Source of the DNA: Bacillota bacterium
GTDB lineage: Bacteria > Bacillota > Dethiobacteria > DTU022
DNA: 64,000 nt
Assembly (NCBI GenBank): GCA_029552125.1
Contig: JAKPEE010000069.1
Span: forward strand, 29,641 to 93,640
Direction of reading: 5' to 3'
The notes beneath the pieces were generated by a model, which saw nothing but the letters and a program-made list of their open reading frames with translations, searched no databases and was not told where the DNA came from. The position numbers and the translations under genes were made by a program. Shown here piece after piece: positions 1 through 11,047 of the stretch (the first letter of the stretch is position 1; each line of letters starts with the position of its first letter).

Positions 1-891
1 CTTGCCGTAGGCCATGTATTCGAAAATTTTTAACGGAGACATCCACCGGGCGGTATCGCCGCCGCCGGGAATGGCCACTTTTTCCTGGTACGGTGCCAGA
101 ACAATATCGATTTTACGGTAATAACGGGCCAGCTCTCCGGGCGGGACATGTCCGGTGAAGCAAAGGTTTTCCTGGGAAATACAGGAATTGCGCCACCGCT
201 CGACATCTTTCTCAGAGCCGCCGACAACCAGGAAATCATATTGCGGCAGCCGTTTTGCCAGCTCCAGGATGATTTCCAGGCCCCGGCCGGGGTAAAGGCT
301 GCCGACATAACCGATGGTTGGCCTGCTATTTGGTAAAACAGTATCTTCAACGCCGTCTGAATCCGGTATATCGGAACCATCCGGGGCCACCATAATTTTT
401 TCCTCCGGTAATTCCGGGAATAGCCGGCGGTATTCTTCCTGCAGCGCATTGGTAATCACGATCAATTTCTTCAGGTTTCTGTTGCGCATCAGCCGCCGGG
501 TCAGGCAAAAATGAATGAAAGAGGTAGGAGGTTTGTGCGCTTCAAAATAAAAGGGAACATTGTAAAAAAATGTAGCCAGCGTTAAAGTAAACAAATCCCG
601 GCTAAAAATGAGATCAGGAATAGCGGTTTTTTTAAGAAAAAAATAAAAACGGAGCAGGTAGAAAAACAATCCATGCACTTTGTCGGTGCGGCCCTTAAGC
701 AGGGTAATTTTGAATCTGTTGCTGACTCCATAGTAGTCAAAAAGAGAATCGAGAGGCATTGGCGTATACCGGGCGGCCACGAGATGCAGCTCATGGCCCT
801 GCTGCGCCAGGGCCTGGCACATTTTCATTACCTGCACGCTGTTTGCGGCTTTAGAAGGCAGTAGTGAACGGGAGAGGTAGATTATGCGCAA
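1..891 (-). CDS. Glycosyltransferase family 4 (GT-B), C-terminus truncated by window edge
   Basis: Minus-strand open frame missed by the ORF track because it leaves the window; TTG start at 891, reads (M)RIIYLSRSLLPSKAANSVQVMKMCQALAQQGHELHLVAARYTP... to ...KIFEYMAYGK, with YVGSLYPGRGLEIILELAKRLPQYDFLVVGG typical of GT4. Confidence 0.85.
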   Translation of the reverse strand, partial: MRIIYLSRSLLPSKAANSVQVMKMCQALAQQGHELHLVAARYTPMPLDSLFDYYGVSNRFKITLLKGRTDKVHGLFFYLLRFYFFLKKTAIPDLIFSRDLFTLTLATFFYNVPFYFEAHKPPTSFIHFCLTRRLMRNRNLKKLIVITNALQEEYRRLFPELPEEKIMVAPDGSDIPDSDGVEDTVLPNSRPTIGYVGSLYPGRGLEIILELAKRLPQYDFLVVGGSEKDVERWRNSCISQENLCFTGHVPPGELARYYRKIDIVLAPYQEKVAIPGGGDTARWMSPLKIFEYMAYGK

Positions 892-946
892 ATGAACAAC
901 CTGCTTTCATTGAAATAACCGTCCGGGCTACAGTCAGGCTAAATTT

Positions 947-1618
947 TTATTTCCTGGCGCTGCCCCAGAAATTCGGATAAACCGGCAGGGGCGCCGCATT
1001 TAAAATATGAAGCATTATAATCCCTGGCAGGCCCAGCTTTTTTTTGGCCTTGTTCTTGTTATGGTCGGTTAGTATGGTAAATTTGCCGATGTTGACATCG
1101 TGAAAACCTGCCTCCTGCAGCAGGTTTTTAAGCGTGCCCTTCGTTTGCAGGGAGCAATGATATCTCTTCCACCGGGTCAACGATTTTTGAGAAAATATTT
1201 CCCACGGGATATTTATATATTTGTTCGGTGTTTGGAATAGCAGTAATCCGCCTGTTTTTAAAATCCTGTTCACTTCATCCCGCAGATATTTTTTTACCGC
1301 GGGGATATGCTCGATCACATCAAACATCAGTACCACATCAACAGATTGATCATCACAGGGAATCTGCTGCCCATTATACCAGGCGAGATTAGGGGCAATT
1401 TCCCGGTATGATTGCTTGCCCCGTTCAATCGCTTGTTGATTAACATCAAGCCCGTGAACATCATGATAACCCAGCCTGTACAAATTATAGATCAAGCTGC
1501 CGTAGCGGCATCCGATATCGAGTATTTTGGCATTGTTAGATATCTGGTGCCTTAAAAAAAAATGTACGGATGCTTCGATATTGCCGTGTTCTTTTGTTAA
1601 TGAGATTATTTGATCCAT
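947..1618 (-). CDS. Class I SAM-dependent methyltransferase
   Basis: ILDIGCRYGSLIYNLYRLGYHDVHGLDVN (motif I) and VDVVLMFDVIEHI...LKTGGLLLFQTPN. Confidence 0.85.
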   Translation of the reverse strand: MDQIISLTKEHGNIEASVHFFLRHQISNNAKILDIGCRYGSLIYNLYRLGYHDVHGLDVNQQAIERGKQSYREIAPNLAWYNGQQIPCDDQSVDVVLMFDVIEHIPAVKKYLRDEVNRILKTGGLLLFQTPNKYINIPWEIFSQKSLTRWKRYHCSLQTKGTLKNLLQEAGFHDVNIGKFTILTDHNKNKAKKKLGLPGIIMLHILNAAPLPVYPNFWGSARK

Positions 1619-1639
1619 CGTTGTTTTCCGGCCAGGCTT

Positions 1640-1870
1640 TCGGAATATTAATCAAAACATAAGCATGAAAGAATAAGCGGACAGCGCCGCTACTGCCAGC
1701 AGCAACACATAGAAGCAATCTGTTTACCCGGCGCTTTGCCGTACCGGCCAAACAGGAATGCGGCTATGCCCGGTAGCCAGAAAAATATTATTGAAAACCC
1801 TTTCGACTTTAACCCGGTTTTTGCTTTGGGGTTGTGCCGGGAGACTAATGTCCATGGCAGAAAGCATTAC
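1640..1870 (-). pseudogene. Degraded remnant of an integral membrane protein (possibly a GT39/PMT-like or polysaccharide-export protein)
   Basis: Minus-strand fragments FLPWTLVSRHNPKAKTGLKSKGFSIIFFWLPGIAAFLFGRYGKAPGKQI and FYVLLLAVAALSAYSFMLMF* lie in different frames, consistent with a frameshifted membrane-protein C-terminus. Confidence 0.35.
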
Positions 1871-2120
1871 GGCTAACCAACTTTGCTTTTTAATATGAAA
1901 AAATATTTGGGACAATTGAAAATGCTTTTAAGTATTTATACCATTACATAATGATCATTTCAAGTTAAATCGCGGTTTAAAATGATCTCCGGAAGTGCTG
2001 AAAACAATCGTAAACATCCGCGGACTATCCAGTAGGAATCTAGAGATGAAATGGCGAATAGGATTCATACCTGGGCACCAACCGAAAGTTTTTTATTATA
2101 AACAGCGAGGTGGCGACGAT

Positions 2121-3176
2121 TTGAATATACTGGTAACAGGCGGAGCCGGGTTCATCGGCTCGAATTTTTTAAACCGCTTTGTCTCCCGCTATCCCGAGCA
2201 TAGATTTATTAATTTTGATGCCCTTACATATGCTGCCAACCTGATGAACCTGGCAAAAGTGGCGGATCGGCCAAACTATGTTTTTGAAAAGGGCGACATC
2301 GCCGATTACGACCGGGTCAGGGAAATTTTCGAGCAGTATGAACCGGACCTGGTCATTCACTTCGCCGCGGAAAGCCACGTCGACCGCAGTATCGTCGGTC
2401 CGGCCGCCTTTATGCGCACCAATATCACCGGCACTTTCAACCTGCTCGAAGCCTGCCGCCATTTCTGGGGCCGGAAAGAAGGGAAGCTCTTTCACCATGT
2501 CAGCACCGACGAGGTGTACGGCTCCCTTGGCGCAACCGGCTACTTTACCGAGACTACACCCTATGACCCCAGCAGCCCTTACTCGGCTTCCAAGGCCGCC
2601 AGCGATCACCTGGTCAGGGCCTACAGCCGCACTTACAATCTCCCCGTGGTGGTGACTAACTGCTCCAATAACTATGGACCGTACCAGTTTCCGGAGAAGC
2701 TGATCCCGTTAATGATCATCAATGCGCTGGAGGGCAGGCCGCTGCCGGTATACGGCCGGGGGGAAAACGTGCGTGACTGGCTGTACGTAGAAGATCATTG
2801 CGATGCCATCTGGACGGTGATCCAGAAAGGCAGGCGCGGCGAAACCTATAACATCGGCGGCAATAATGAGTGGAAAAACATTGATATAGTTCATAAAATT
2901 TGTGAAGTTTTAGCGGAAGAGACACAGAAAGATGTCGCTGCCTTGAAGAAGCTGATTACTTTCGTGAAAGACAGGCCCGGCCACGATCTGCGCTACGCCA
3001 TTGACAGCACCAAGATCAGGAAAGAGCTGGGCTGGCGCCCGCAGGAAACTTTTGAAACGGGCTTGCGCAAGACGGTGCGCTGGTACCTGGACAACCAATC
3101 CTGGATTAACAGCGTGAAAACGGGAGAGTATCAGCAGTGGCTGAAACAGAATTATGAGCAGCGCGCGACAGGGTAG
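2121..3176 (+). CDS. rfbB: dTDP-glucose 4,6-dehydratase
   Basis: Start placed at TTG 2121 ([16 protein letters not shown]); Rossmann [43 protein letters not shown]. The longer ATG start in the track lacks RBS support. Confidence 0.95.
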   Translation: MNILVTGGAGFIGSNFLNRFVSRYPEHRFINFDALTYAANLMNLAKVADRPNYVFEKGDIADYDRVREIFEQYEPDLVIHFAAESHVDRSIVGPAAFMRTNITGTFNLLEACRHFWGRKEGKLFHHVSTDEVYGSLGATGYFTETTPYDPSSPYSASKAASDHLVRAYSRTYNLPVVVTNCSNNYGPYQFPEKLIPLMIINALEGRPLPVYGRGENVRDWLYVEDHCDAIWTVIQKGRRGETYNIGGNNEWKNIDIVHKICEVLAEETQKDVAALKKLITFVKDRPGHDLRYAIDSTKIRKELGWRPQETFETGLRKTVRWYLDNQSWINSVKTGEYQQWLKQNYEQRATG

Positions 3177-3271
3177 GGAAGGGTTTAAATCCACCTGCCC
3201 CCTTTAACAGGGGAGACAGGCGGGGTTCTTCATCATAATAATCAATCCAGTATGGGAAAAGGAGCAAGGCC

Positions 3272-4138
3272 ATGAAAGGGATTATTCTGGCCGGAGGGGC
3301 CGGCACCAGGCTCTATCCGTGCACTATCTCCACGAGCAAGCAGTTGCTGCCGGTATACGACAAGCCGATGATTTACTACCCCCTCTCCACGCTGATGCTG
3401 GCCGGCATCAAGGATATTCTGGTTATATCCACCCCGGAGGACACCCCCAAGTTTGAGGCCATCCTGGGCGATGGAGCGCGGCTGGGCATAAGCCTCTCTT
3501 ACCGGGTGCAGGAAAAACCGGGAGGCATCGCCCAGGCTTTCCTGGTCGGTGAGACCTTTATTGGCAGCGAGAAGGTTTGTTTAATTCTCGGCGACAATAT
3601 CTTTTACGGCCACGGCATGACCGAAGTGCTGCGCCGGGCCAGGGGGCTGGAGCGAGGTGCGCTGGTCTTCGGTTACCAGGTCAAAGATCCGCAGCGATAC
3701 GGGGTTATCGAATTTGATGCCGACGGCACCGCGCTCAGCATCGAAGAAAAGCCGCAGCAGCCGAAATCCAATTACGCCGTGCCGGGCATCTATTTTTACG
3801 ACAACCAGGTGGTGGAAATAACTAAAAGTTTAAAACCCTCCGCCCGCGGCGAACTGGAAATTACCGATGTGAACCGGGCCTACCTGGAGCGGCGGCAACT
3901 GGCGGTAGAGCTGCTGGGCCGGGGCGTGGCCTGGCTGGACACGGGAACTCCCGACAGCCTCATGGAGGCGGCCAATTTTGTGGCCACCATCGAGAGAAGG
4001 CAGGGGCTGAAGATAGCCTGTATTGAAGAGGTGGCCTACCGCATGGGCTATATCAACCGGGAGCAGTTGCGGGAACTGATTGACAGGCTGCCGAAAAGCC
4101 ATTATAAAGAATACCTGGAAACGCTGCTGCAGCAATGA
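3272..4138 (+). CDS. rfbA: Glucose-1-phosphate thymidylyltransferase
   Basis: [46 protein letters not shown]. Confidence 0.96.
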   Translation: MKGIILAGGAGTRLYPCTISTSKQLLPVYDKPMIYYPLSTLMLAGIKDILVISTPEDTPKFEAILGDGARLGISLSYRVQEKPGGIAQAFLVGETFIGSEKVCLILGDNIFYGHGMTEVLRRARGLERGALVFGYQVKDPQRYGVIEFDADGTALSIEEKPQQPKSNYAVPGIYFYDNQVVEITKSLKPSARGELEITDVNRAYLERRQLAVELLGRGVAWLDTGTPDSLMEAANFVATIERRQGLKIACIEEVAYRMGYINREQLRELIDRLPKSHYKEYLETLLQQ

Positions 4139-4174
4139 GGCACGCCGGCTGGTTTCGTAGAAGAGCACGAAAGG

Positions 4175-4669
4175 ATGAGCTCTTTGCTTTCTTCATGGAA
4201 AAAGGGTAACATTGACGGAGTCGTAATCAAGCCCTTGCGGAAACACCTGGACCGCCGCGGCTTTCTCTGCGAAACATTCCGCCTTGACGAACTGCCCCCG
4301 GATCTCAAGCCGGTGATGAGCTATATCTCTTATACTGAACCGGGGATGGCCCGGGGGCCGCATGAACACCGCGCCCAAACCGATATTTTCAGCTTTCCCG
4401 GGCCGGGCAACTTTCTGCTGAAGCTGTGGGACAACCGCCCGGGAAGCGCCACCCGCGGGAATTACATGGAGCTTTTCGCCGGTGAAGACAACCCGCTTAC
4501 CGTGATTATTCCTCCCGGCATTGTGCATGGCTATAAGAATATCTCCGCCCATAGCCGCGGCATGGTGTTAAACTTCCCCGACAGGCTCTACCGGGGCTGG
4601 GGCAGGGCGGAAGAGGTGGATGAGATCCGGCACGAGGACGACGCGGAAAGCCCGTTTAAACTGGAGTAA
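4175..4669 (+). CDS. rfbC: dTDP-4-dehydrorhamnose 3,5-epimerase family protein
   Basis: Cupin-like KPLRKHLDRRGFLCETFR...GPHEHRAQTDIFSFPG...IIPPGIVHGYKNIS; located between rfbA and rfbD. Confidence 0.8.
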   Translation: MSSLLSSWKKGNIDGVVIKPLRKHLDRRGFLCETFRLDELPPDLKPVMSYISYTEPGMARGPHEHRAQTDIFSFPGPGNFLLKLWDNRPGSATRGNYMELFAGEDNPLTVIIPPGIVHGYKNISAHSRGMVLNFPDRLYRGWGRAEEVDEIRHEDDAESPFKLE

Positions 4670-4740
4670 TTACATCAATCCTCAATGGCGAAGGATGATG
4701 GGAAAACGATCATAAATATTTGGCGAGGCATGTTGTCGAA

Positions 4741-5619
4741 GTGATAATACTGCTGCTGGGGAAAAACGGCCAGATCGGGTGGGAGCTGCAGCGAACCCTT
4801 CCCACGCTGGGGCAGGTGGTGGCCCTGGGCCGGGACCGCCTCGATCTGGCTGACGCGATAGCGCTGCGCCGGACGGTAAGGGAAGTGAGGCCGGACATTA
4901 TTGTTAATGCCGCCGCGTACACCGCGGTGGACCGGGCTGAAGAAGAAGCGGCTCTAGCCATGGCGGTAAACGGCATCGCCCCCGGAATCCTGGCCGAAGA
5001 AGCGGCGCGCCTGAAGGCCCTGCTGGTACATTATTCCACGGACTATGTTTTTGACGGAACCGGCACGGCCCCATACCGGGAAGAGGACCGGCCCAACCCG
5101 CTCAACGTTTACGGCAGGTCCAAGCTGGCCGGAGAGGAGGCGATCCGGGCAAGCGGAGCGCCCCACCTGATTTTCCGGACCAGTTGGGTTTACGGTTTGC
5201 GCGGGAAAAATTTTCTCTTAACCATGCTGCGCCTTGCCCGCGAACAGGAGGAGCTGCGCATCGTCAACGATCAGGTCGGCACGCCCAACTGGTGCGGCAT
5301 GGCGGCTGAAGTAACAACGATGGTTTTACGGGAATACCGGGCCCGCGAAGACAGCTCCCTTGCGGGCACCTATCACCTCAGCGCGGAGGGGAAGGCTAGC
5401 TGGTATGATTTTGCCCGGGCGATTCTGTCCGCCGATCCCCGGAAAGAAGAGCAGGTCTGCCGCAGGATTATCCCCATCGCTACCGCGCAATATCCTACTC
5501 CGGCCAGGAGACCGCTTTACTCGGTTTTGGACAACCGCAAAATTAAAAGCACTTTTAATCTAAAGATGGAGCGCTGGGACAGGTACCTGGAACAACTTTT
5601 ACAGCCTGCACGTGAGTGA
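4741..5619 (+). CDS. rfbD: dTDP-4-dehydrorhamnose reductase
   Basis: VIILLLGKNGQIGWELQRTL, NAAAYTAVDRAEEE, STDYVFDG, YGRSKLAGEEAI. GTG start at 4741 preferred over 4720. Confidence 0.93.
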   Translation: MIILLLGKNGQIGWELQRTLPTLGQVVALGRDRLDLADAIALRRTVREVRPDIIVNAAAYTAVDRAEEEAALAMAVNGIAPGILAEEAARLKALLVHYSTDYVFDGTGTAPYREEDRPNPLNVYGRSKLAGEEAIRASGAPHLIFRTSWVYGLRGKNFLLTMLRLAREQEELRIVNDQVGTPNWCGMAAEVTTMVLREYRAREDSSLAGTYHLSAEGKASWYDFARAILSADPRKEEQVCRRIIPIATAQYPTPARRPLYSVLDNRKIKSTFNLKMERWDRYLEQLLQPARE

Positions 5620-5876
5620 ACCATAACCGGGAAGGCGGCAGCCAGGCCCGGCATGGCTGCGGGCAGCCAAAACAGCGGGGCTGCATGAAAATGCGGTTGA
5701 AGGGAATAATATTAAATTTCCATTTACTACCCGGTTGTTAACGGTAACAGCCAGGAATTATGGCCGGAATACTGGATCAGGAATTTTGGAAACTGAAGCC
5801 GGCGGCTGGCGGCCGGCTAAAGGGAAGCGACCCTGAGGGGCAATAATATTCGGAACCTGGGGGTAAACAGAACTGG

Positions 5877-7676
5877 ATGATTAAAGCGGCCAGGCGTATT
5901 TTTCTGCTCAGTAAAAAAGCCTACGGCCTGCTGCGCCGGGAAGGTTTTAAGGGCCTTTGGCGCAAAGTTGCCTTTTTAAGGAAACTTTCCGCCAAGAACT
6001 CTTACCGGCGCCTTCTTGCCGAAAACCGGCTCACTGAACAGGACCGGGCTGAACTGGCGCGCCGGATCGGGGAGATGCCTTTTCGGCCCCTCATTTCGGT
6101 TTTGGTCCCCGTTTATAATGTTGAAGAGAAATGGCTGCGCCGCTGCCTCGATTCCGTGTTAAACCAGGTCTACCCCCACTGGGAGCTGTGCCTGGCCGAT
6201 GACGCCTCCACCGCTCCCCATGTCCGGCGGGTGCTGCAGGAATATAGCGCGGCCGACCGGCGGATCAAGGTTGTCTACCGGGAAAAAAACGGCCATATCG
6301 CCGCGGCCAGCAACTCCGCCTTGAGCCTGGCCGGCGGAGAATATATCGCCCTGCTGGATCATGACGACGAACTCACCGCAGACGCCCTCTACGAGGTAGC
6401 GCGGCTGTTAAACCGCCATCCCGACGCCGATATGATCTACAGCGATGAAGATAAAATTGACGAAACCGGCCGGCGTCATTCCCCGTTGTTTAAGCCGGAC
6501 TGGTCTTACGATACATTTCTGTCGCAGATGTATACCTGCCATCTCGGCGTCTACCGTACCCGCCTGGTTAAAGAGCTGGGCGGCTTCAGAGAAGGTTTTG
6601 AAGGCAGCCAGGACTACGACCTGGTTCTGCGCCTTTGTGAAAAAACGGAAAAGATCTATCATATACCCCGCGTCCTTTATTCCTGGCGTGAAATTGCCAC
6701 CTCTACCGCGGCCAGCGCCGCCTCCAAGCCCTACGCGCATACCAGCGGCCTCAGGGCGCTTAATGAGCACCTGGCGCGCCGCTACAAGCCCGGGGAGGCC
6801 TGGTGCCAGTCAGGCCGCTGGGATTTCGTCTACGACGTGCGCTACCGGCTGCCGGAGAACACCGGCGTATCCATTATCATTCCCACCCGGGATCGGGTTG
6901 ACTTGCTGAAAAATTGCCTTGACAGCATCATCACTAAAACCGACTACGCGCGCTACGAGATCATTATCATGGATAACGGCTCTGTGGAGGAAGAGACCGC
7001 CCGGTACTTCGAGGCCATCAGGAGTGATAAAATTAAAATCGTTGAAGCGCCGTACGCCTTTAACTGGGCCCGGATCAACAATCACGGGATCGATGTGGCC
7101 GGCGGGGACGTTTTTGTCTTTTTAAATAACGATACAGAGGTGATCAGCGCGGACTGGCTGACCAGGCTGGCGGAAAAAGCGGTCCGCCGGGAAACAGGCA
7201 CTGTCGGAGCCCTGCTGCTCTACCGCGACGGCACTATCCAGCATGCCGGCGTGGTGGTGGGCATGGGCGGCTGGGCTGATCATGTTTTCAAGGGGATGGA
7301 GCCGGTGCACTACGGCTCGCCTTTCATCTCGCCGCTAATCACCCGCAACGTCCTGGCTTCCACCGGCGCCTGCCTCGCCGTATCCCGGAAGACGGTGGAG
7401 AAAATCGGCCGCTTCAACGAAGAATTTATCATCTGCGGCAGCGACGTGGAGTTTTGCCTGCGCGCCCATGAAAACGGCTTGCGCAATATTTATGATCCGG
7501 AGGTGCGGCTCTATCACCTTGAATCCCGCTCCCGGCGCAACCTGGCCATCCCGGAGAGCGATTTCGCCCTTTCAGCCCGCTATTACAAGAAATACCTGGC
7601 CAGCGGCGATCCGTTTTACAACCGCAACCTGGATCTTTTTTCGCCGGTTCCGGCTGTAACACCACAGAGGAGGTAA
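5877..7676 (+). CDS. Bimodular family 2 glycosyltransferase
   Basis: Two GT-A starts: PLISVLVPVYNVEEKWLRRCLDSVLNQ...LADDAS and VSIIIPTRDRVDLLKNCLDSI...VFLNNDTEV. Confidence 0.9.
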   Translation: MIKAARRIFLLSKKAYGLLRREGFKGLWRKVAFLRKLSAKNSYRRLLAENRLTEQDRAELARRIGEMPFRPLISVLVPVYNVEEKWLRRCLDSVLNQVYPHWELCLADDASTAPHVRRVLQEYSAADRRIKVVYREKNGHIAAASNSALSLAGGEYIALLDHDDELTADALYEVARLLNRHPDADMIYSDEDKIDETGRRHSPLFKPDWSYDTFLSQMYTCHLGVYRTRLVKELGGFREGFEGSQDYDLVLRLCEKTEKIYHIPRVLYSWREIATSTAASAASKPYAHTSGLRALNEHLARRYKPGEAWCQSGRWDFVYDVRYRLPENTGVSIIIPTRDRVDLLKNCLDSIITKTDYARYEIIIMDNGSVEEETARYFEAIRSDKIKIVEAPYAFNWARINNHGIDVAGGDVFVFLNNDTEVISADWLTRLAEKAVRRETGTVGALLLYRDGTIQHAGVVVGMGGWADHVFKGMEPVHYGSPFISPLITRNVLASTGACLAVSRKTVEKIGRFNEEFIICGSDVEFCLRAHENGLRNIYDPEVRLYHLESRSRRNLAIPESDFALSARYYKKYLASGDPFYNRNLDLFSPVPAVTPQRR

Positions 7677-7681
7677 GGACC

Positions 7682-8932
7682 ATGGCTGTTGTGGATAACC
7701 TGGTCGACCGGGCCCGCCGGAGCAAAGCCTTAAAATATATCTATCTCAAGCTGTTCAGCCCGTATGTTGATCTGCATATCAAGGAGATCTCATTTACGAT
7801 CAAACCGCGGCCGCAGGACCATGCGGAAAGAAGGCTGAATCTGCTGGTTCCCTCCATCAGCGCCGCCCATGTTTTCGGTGGAATCAGCACCGCTCTTAAT
7901 TTTTTTGAACAGATTGCCCTGGCCGGAGGCTTTAAGGGCAGAATTATCGTCATTAACGCCGAGCCGCAGGCCGGGGAGATTGAGAAAAGCTTCCCCGGTT
8001 ATCGCCTCGGTGACGGTGGCGCCGGCGGCGATATAGACAGGCAGATCTGGCCCTGCCGCCATAAAGAGATTGCTGTTCCGGTGGGGCCGCAAGACTACTT
8101 TATGGCCACGGCCTGGTGGACCGCCTACTGCGCGCAAAACCTGGTCAACTGGCAGGCGGAACATTACCGCTGCAGCCGCAAACCGCTGCTCTACCTGATT
8201 CAGGACTTTGAACCCGGTTTCTACCCCTGGTCCGGCGAATATCTGCTCTGTGAAAGCACTTACCGCTATGACGGCCCCCAGGTGGCCCTCTTTAATACCA
8301 GGCTGTTAAAAGATTTTTTCACGCAAAATGGATTTCACTTTACGCAGGAATTCTATTTTGAGCCCCCGTTAAACGAACAGATCCGGCGCTTGAAAAAAGA
8401 GCTGGCCGGTGTTAAGCGGAAAAAGCAGATCCTGGTTTACGGGCGCCCTTCCACCCCGCGCAACGCTTTTCCGTTGATCCTGGAAGGGTTGAAAGTATGG
8501 GCGGCAGGGCAGCCCGGCGCCCGGCAGTGGAAAATTATATCTGTCGGTGAAAAACACCGCCAGATCGACCTGGGCCACGGAGTGATCGTCCACTCCCTGG
8601 GCAAGGTAAGCCTTGAAGAATACGGGCGCCTGCTGGCGGAATCTTCGGTGGGGGTATCGTTAATGGTTTCGCCTCACCCCAGTTATCCGCCCCTGGAGAT
8701 GGCGGAATACGGCCTGCAGGTCATCACCAACAGCTTTCAGGCCAAGGATCTCTCGCAGCTTTATCCCAACATCGTCTCCCTGCAAAGGTGCCTGCCCGCC
8801 GATATTGCCGCCGCCATCGACGCAGCAACGCAAAAAGAGCCGCTGCCGCTGGCGGAAGCCGGGACGGCCTTAAGGGAGCAGAGCGACTATGAGCAATTAA
8901 GCGCCAGCGTGGCCCGCGCCCTGCTAAGCTGA
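7682..8932 (+). CDS. WsaF-like (rhamnosyl)transferase
   Basis: RLNLLVPSISAAHVFGGISTALNFFEQIA N-terminus and YLIQDFEPGFYPWSGEYLL resemble WsaF-type rhamnosyltransferases; adjacent to rfbBACD. Confidence 0.65.
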   Translation: MAVVDNLVDRARRSKALKYIYLKLFSPYVDLHIKEISFTIKPRPQDHAERRLNLLVPSISAAHVFGGISTALNFFEQIALAGGFKGRIIVINAEPQAGEIEKSFPGYRLGDGGAGGDIDRQIWPCRHKEIAVPVGPQDYFMATAWWTAYCAQNLVNWQAEHYRCSRKPLLYLIQDFEPGFYPWSGEYLLCESTYRYDGPQVALFNTRLLKDFFTQNGFHFTQEFYFEPPLNEQIRRLKKELAGVKRKKQILVYGRPSTPRNAFPLILEGLKVWAAGQPGARQWKIISVGEKHRQIDLGHGVIVHSLGKVSLEEYGRLLAESSVGVSLMVSPHPSYPPLEMAEYGLQVITNSFQAKDLSQLYPNIVSLQRCLPADIAAAIDAATQKEPLPLAEAGTALREQSDYEQLSASVARALLS

Positions 8933-9064
8933 TGGGTTTATGATGCCGCCAGGAAAATGGGTTATAATAATTTTCTAGCCCCCTGATCTCTTTGCAAACA
9001 AAGGGAGGATGGGGGTGAGGGGCGGGAGCTTCCAGCCGGCTTCTGGAAGCCCGGAGCTCCACCC

Positions 9065-10126
9065 GTGAGAAAAGCAAGAATAACAAGGAAAGCAAAGAAG
9101 GTAATAAAAATTAGCAATAGTGGGAAAAATATCTCAAGCGGTGCCCTTTCCGTCGCCCTGTGCACTTACAACGGCGGCGCTTATTTACAGGAGCAGTTGG
9201 AAAGCATTGCCGCGCAGACCCTGCCGCCGGCGGAACTGGTTGTCTGTGACGACGGTTCCACGGACAATACCATGGCCCTGATCCGGGATTATGCACGGCG
9301 GGCGCCGTTTGCGGTGCGGCTTTATGACAACGAGCACCGTCTCGGCGTGATCGCCAATTATTCCCGGGCGGTGAGCCTGTGCCGCGGCGACTATATTGCC
9401 CTGTGCGACCAGGACGATCTCTGGTGCCCGGAAAAACTGGAACTGTCTCTGGACTGCATGCGCGGGGCGGAGGAAAGGTACGGCCAAAAGACACCTTTGA
9501 TGGTGCACAGCGATCTGCAGGTAGTAGACCTGCAAGGCCGGATCATGGCCGCGTCGTTGATGAAATCGCAAAATATACACCATGTCGAAGACGAGCCCCT
9601 GAAAACGCTGCTGGCGCAAAATTTTGTTACCGGCTGCACCGTTTTACTGAACCGCCCGCTGGCGGAAGCGGCCTTGCCGCTGCCTGAAAAGGCACTGATG
9701 CATGACTGGTGGTTTGCCCTGGTGGCTTCGGTCCTGGGCCGGATTGTTTTCTTGCCCCGCCCTACCGTATCCTACCGCCAGCACGGGGGCAACACCGTCG
9801 GCGCGAAAAAATTTATTTCCGTCAAAAGCGCTTCCCGCCTGGCCAGAGTAAAAGAGCTGGAGCATACCATTGCCCGCACCGTGGAGCAGGGCCTGGCTTT
9901 GCTGGACAGGCTGGAACAGAGAGGCACCGCGGCCCTTCCGCCTTACCTGGCCGGCTACCTTAAGGCGGCGCGGCAAAACGGCAAAGAGGCGGCAGCTTAT
10001 GCCCGCAGCCATGGCATCACCAAGCAGGGCCGGCTGCGCCGCTTCGTTTTTCTGCTGCTGCTGGCCAGGGGCCGTTATCTTGAATACCTGGAGGAAAATT
10101 GTGCGGCTGAGCGTAATTATTGTTAA
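9065..10126 (+). CDS. Glycosyltransferase family 2
   Basis: LSVALCTYNGGAYLQEQLESIAAQTLPPAELVVCDDGSTDNT, ALCDQDDLW. Confidence 0.88.
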   Translation: MRKARITRKAKKVIKISNSGKNISSGALSVALCTYNGGAYLQEQLESIAAQTLPPAELVVCDDGSTDNTMALIRDYARRAPFAVRLYDNEHRLGVIANYSRAVSLCRGDYIALCDQDDLWCPEKLELSLDCMRGAEERYGQKTPLMVHSDLQVVDLQGRIMAASLMKSQNIHHVEDEPLKTLLAQNFVTGCTVLLNRPLAEAALPLPEKALMHDWWFALVASVLGRIVFLPRPTVSYRQHGGNTVGAKKFISVKSASRLARVKELEHTIARTVEQGLALLDRLEQRGTAALPPYLAGYLKAARQNGKEAAAYARSHGITKQGRLRRFVFLLLLARGRYLEYLEENCAAERNYC

Positions 10127-11018
10127 CTGGAATGCTAAGGAATTCCTGGAAAGATGCCTGAAATCTGTTTTTGCCAGCGAGTTTAAAGGGGACTTTGAGG
10201 TAATTGTCGTGGACAACAACTCTAGCGATAACAGCGTGGCTTTTGTCCGCGAAAACTACCCCTGCGCCCGGGTTCTGGCCAACCGGGAAAACACCGGTTT
10301 TGCCCGGGCCAACAATCAGGCCATCCGGGAAAGCCGGGGGGATTATATCCTGCTTTTGAATCCCGACACCGAGATCCGCAAGGAGACGCTGCAGGTTATG
10401 GTTGATTTTATGGACAGGAGGCCTGAATGCGGCATGGCCGGGTGCAGGGTTTTAAACCCCGACGGGACGCTGCAACTGGCCTGCCGCCGTAATATTCCCA
10501 CCCTGGCCGACGCCTTTTTTAAACTGATCGGTATCAGCCGCCTTTTCCCCCGCTCCGCCCGTTTTTCCCGCTACAACCTGACCTTTCTCTCGCCTGACGT
10601 GATGACCCGGGTTGATGCTGTATCCGGCGCTTTTCTCATGGCCCGCCGCGAGACGGTGGAAAAGATCGGGCTGCTGGATGAGCGTTTTTTCATGTACGGT
10701 GAAGACCTGGATTGGTGCTGGCGCTCCAGGCAGGCCGGGTATGTCAATTACTATGTGCCCGATACGGCCATTGTCCATTATCACGGCCAGAGCAGTAAAA
10801 AAAGGCCGTTTCGCACGGCTTACTACTTTTACCAGGCCATGTATCTTTTTTACTGCAAGCACAGTGCCCCCCGCTGGGCCTGGCCGCTGGTGCGGGCAGC
10901 CTCCCTGGCGGCGTTCGCCGTGGCTCTGCCCAAAACCGTCTGGACCTTAAAAAAAAGGTGGAGCCAGTCGCCGGGCGCCGGGGCAGGACAATGGATGGAC
11001 GGCGCGAATAATCTATAG
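10101..11018 (+). CDS. Glycosyltransferase family 2 (rhamnosyltransferase-like)
   Basis: Start reassigned to GTG 10101 (VRLSVIIVNWNAKEFLERCLKSVF) preceded by GGAGG; LLLNPDTEI, MYGEDLDWCWR. Overlaps the upstream gene by 26 bp. Confidence 0.88.
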   Translation: MRLSVIIVNWNAKEFLERCLKSVFASEFKGDFEVIVVDNNSSDNSVAFVRENYPCARVLANRENTGFARANNQAIRESRGDYILLLNPDTEIRKETLQVMVDFMDRRPECGMAGCRVLNPDGTLQLACRRNIPTLADAFFKLIGISRLFPRSARFSRYNLTFLSPDVMTRVDAVSGAFLMARRETVEKIGLLDERFFMYGEDLDWCWRSRQAGYVNYYVPDTAIVHYHGQSSKKRPFRTAYYFYQAMYLFYCKHSAPRWAWPLVRAASLAAFAVALPKTVWTLKKRWSQSPGAGAGQWMDGANNL

Positions 11019-11047
11019 AAGAGCATGGGTGGCCGGAGGTGTAACGG

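Noticed and set aside
30-449. 139-aa minus-strand ORF in the track
   Set aside because: Out of frame with the real GT4 coding sequence covering 1-891; composition is not protein-like.
5620-5876. Structured-looking leader before the GT2 gene (GCCGGC-GGCTGGC-GGCCGGC), considered as a c-di-GMP or other riboswitch
   Set aside because: None of the class-defining motifs could be matched by eye; needs a covariance-model search.
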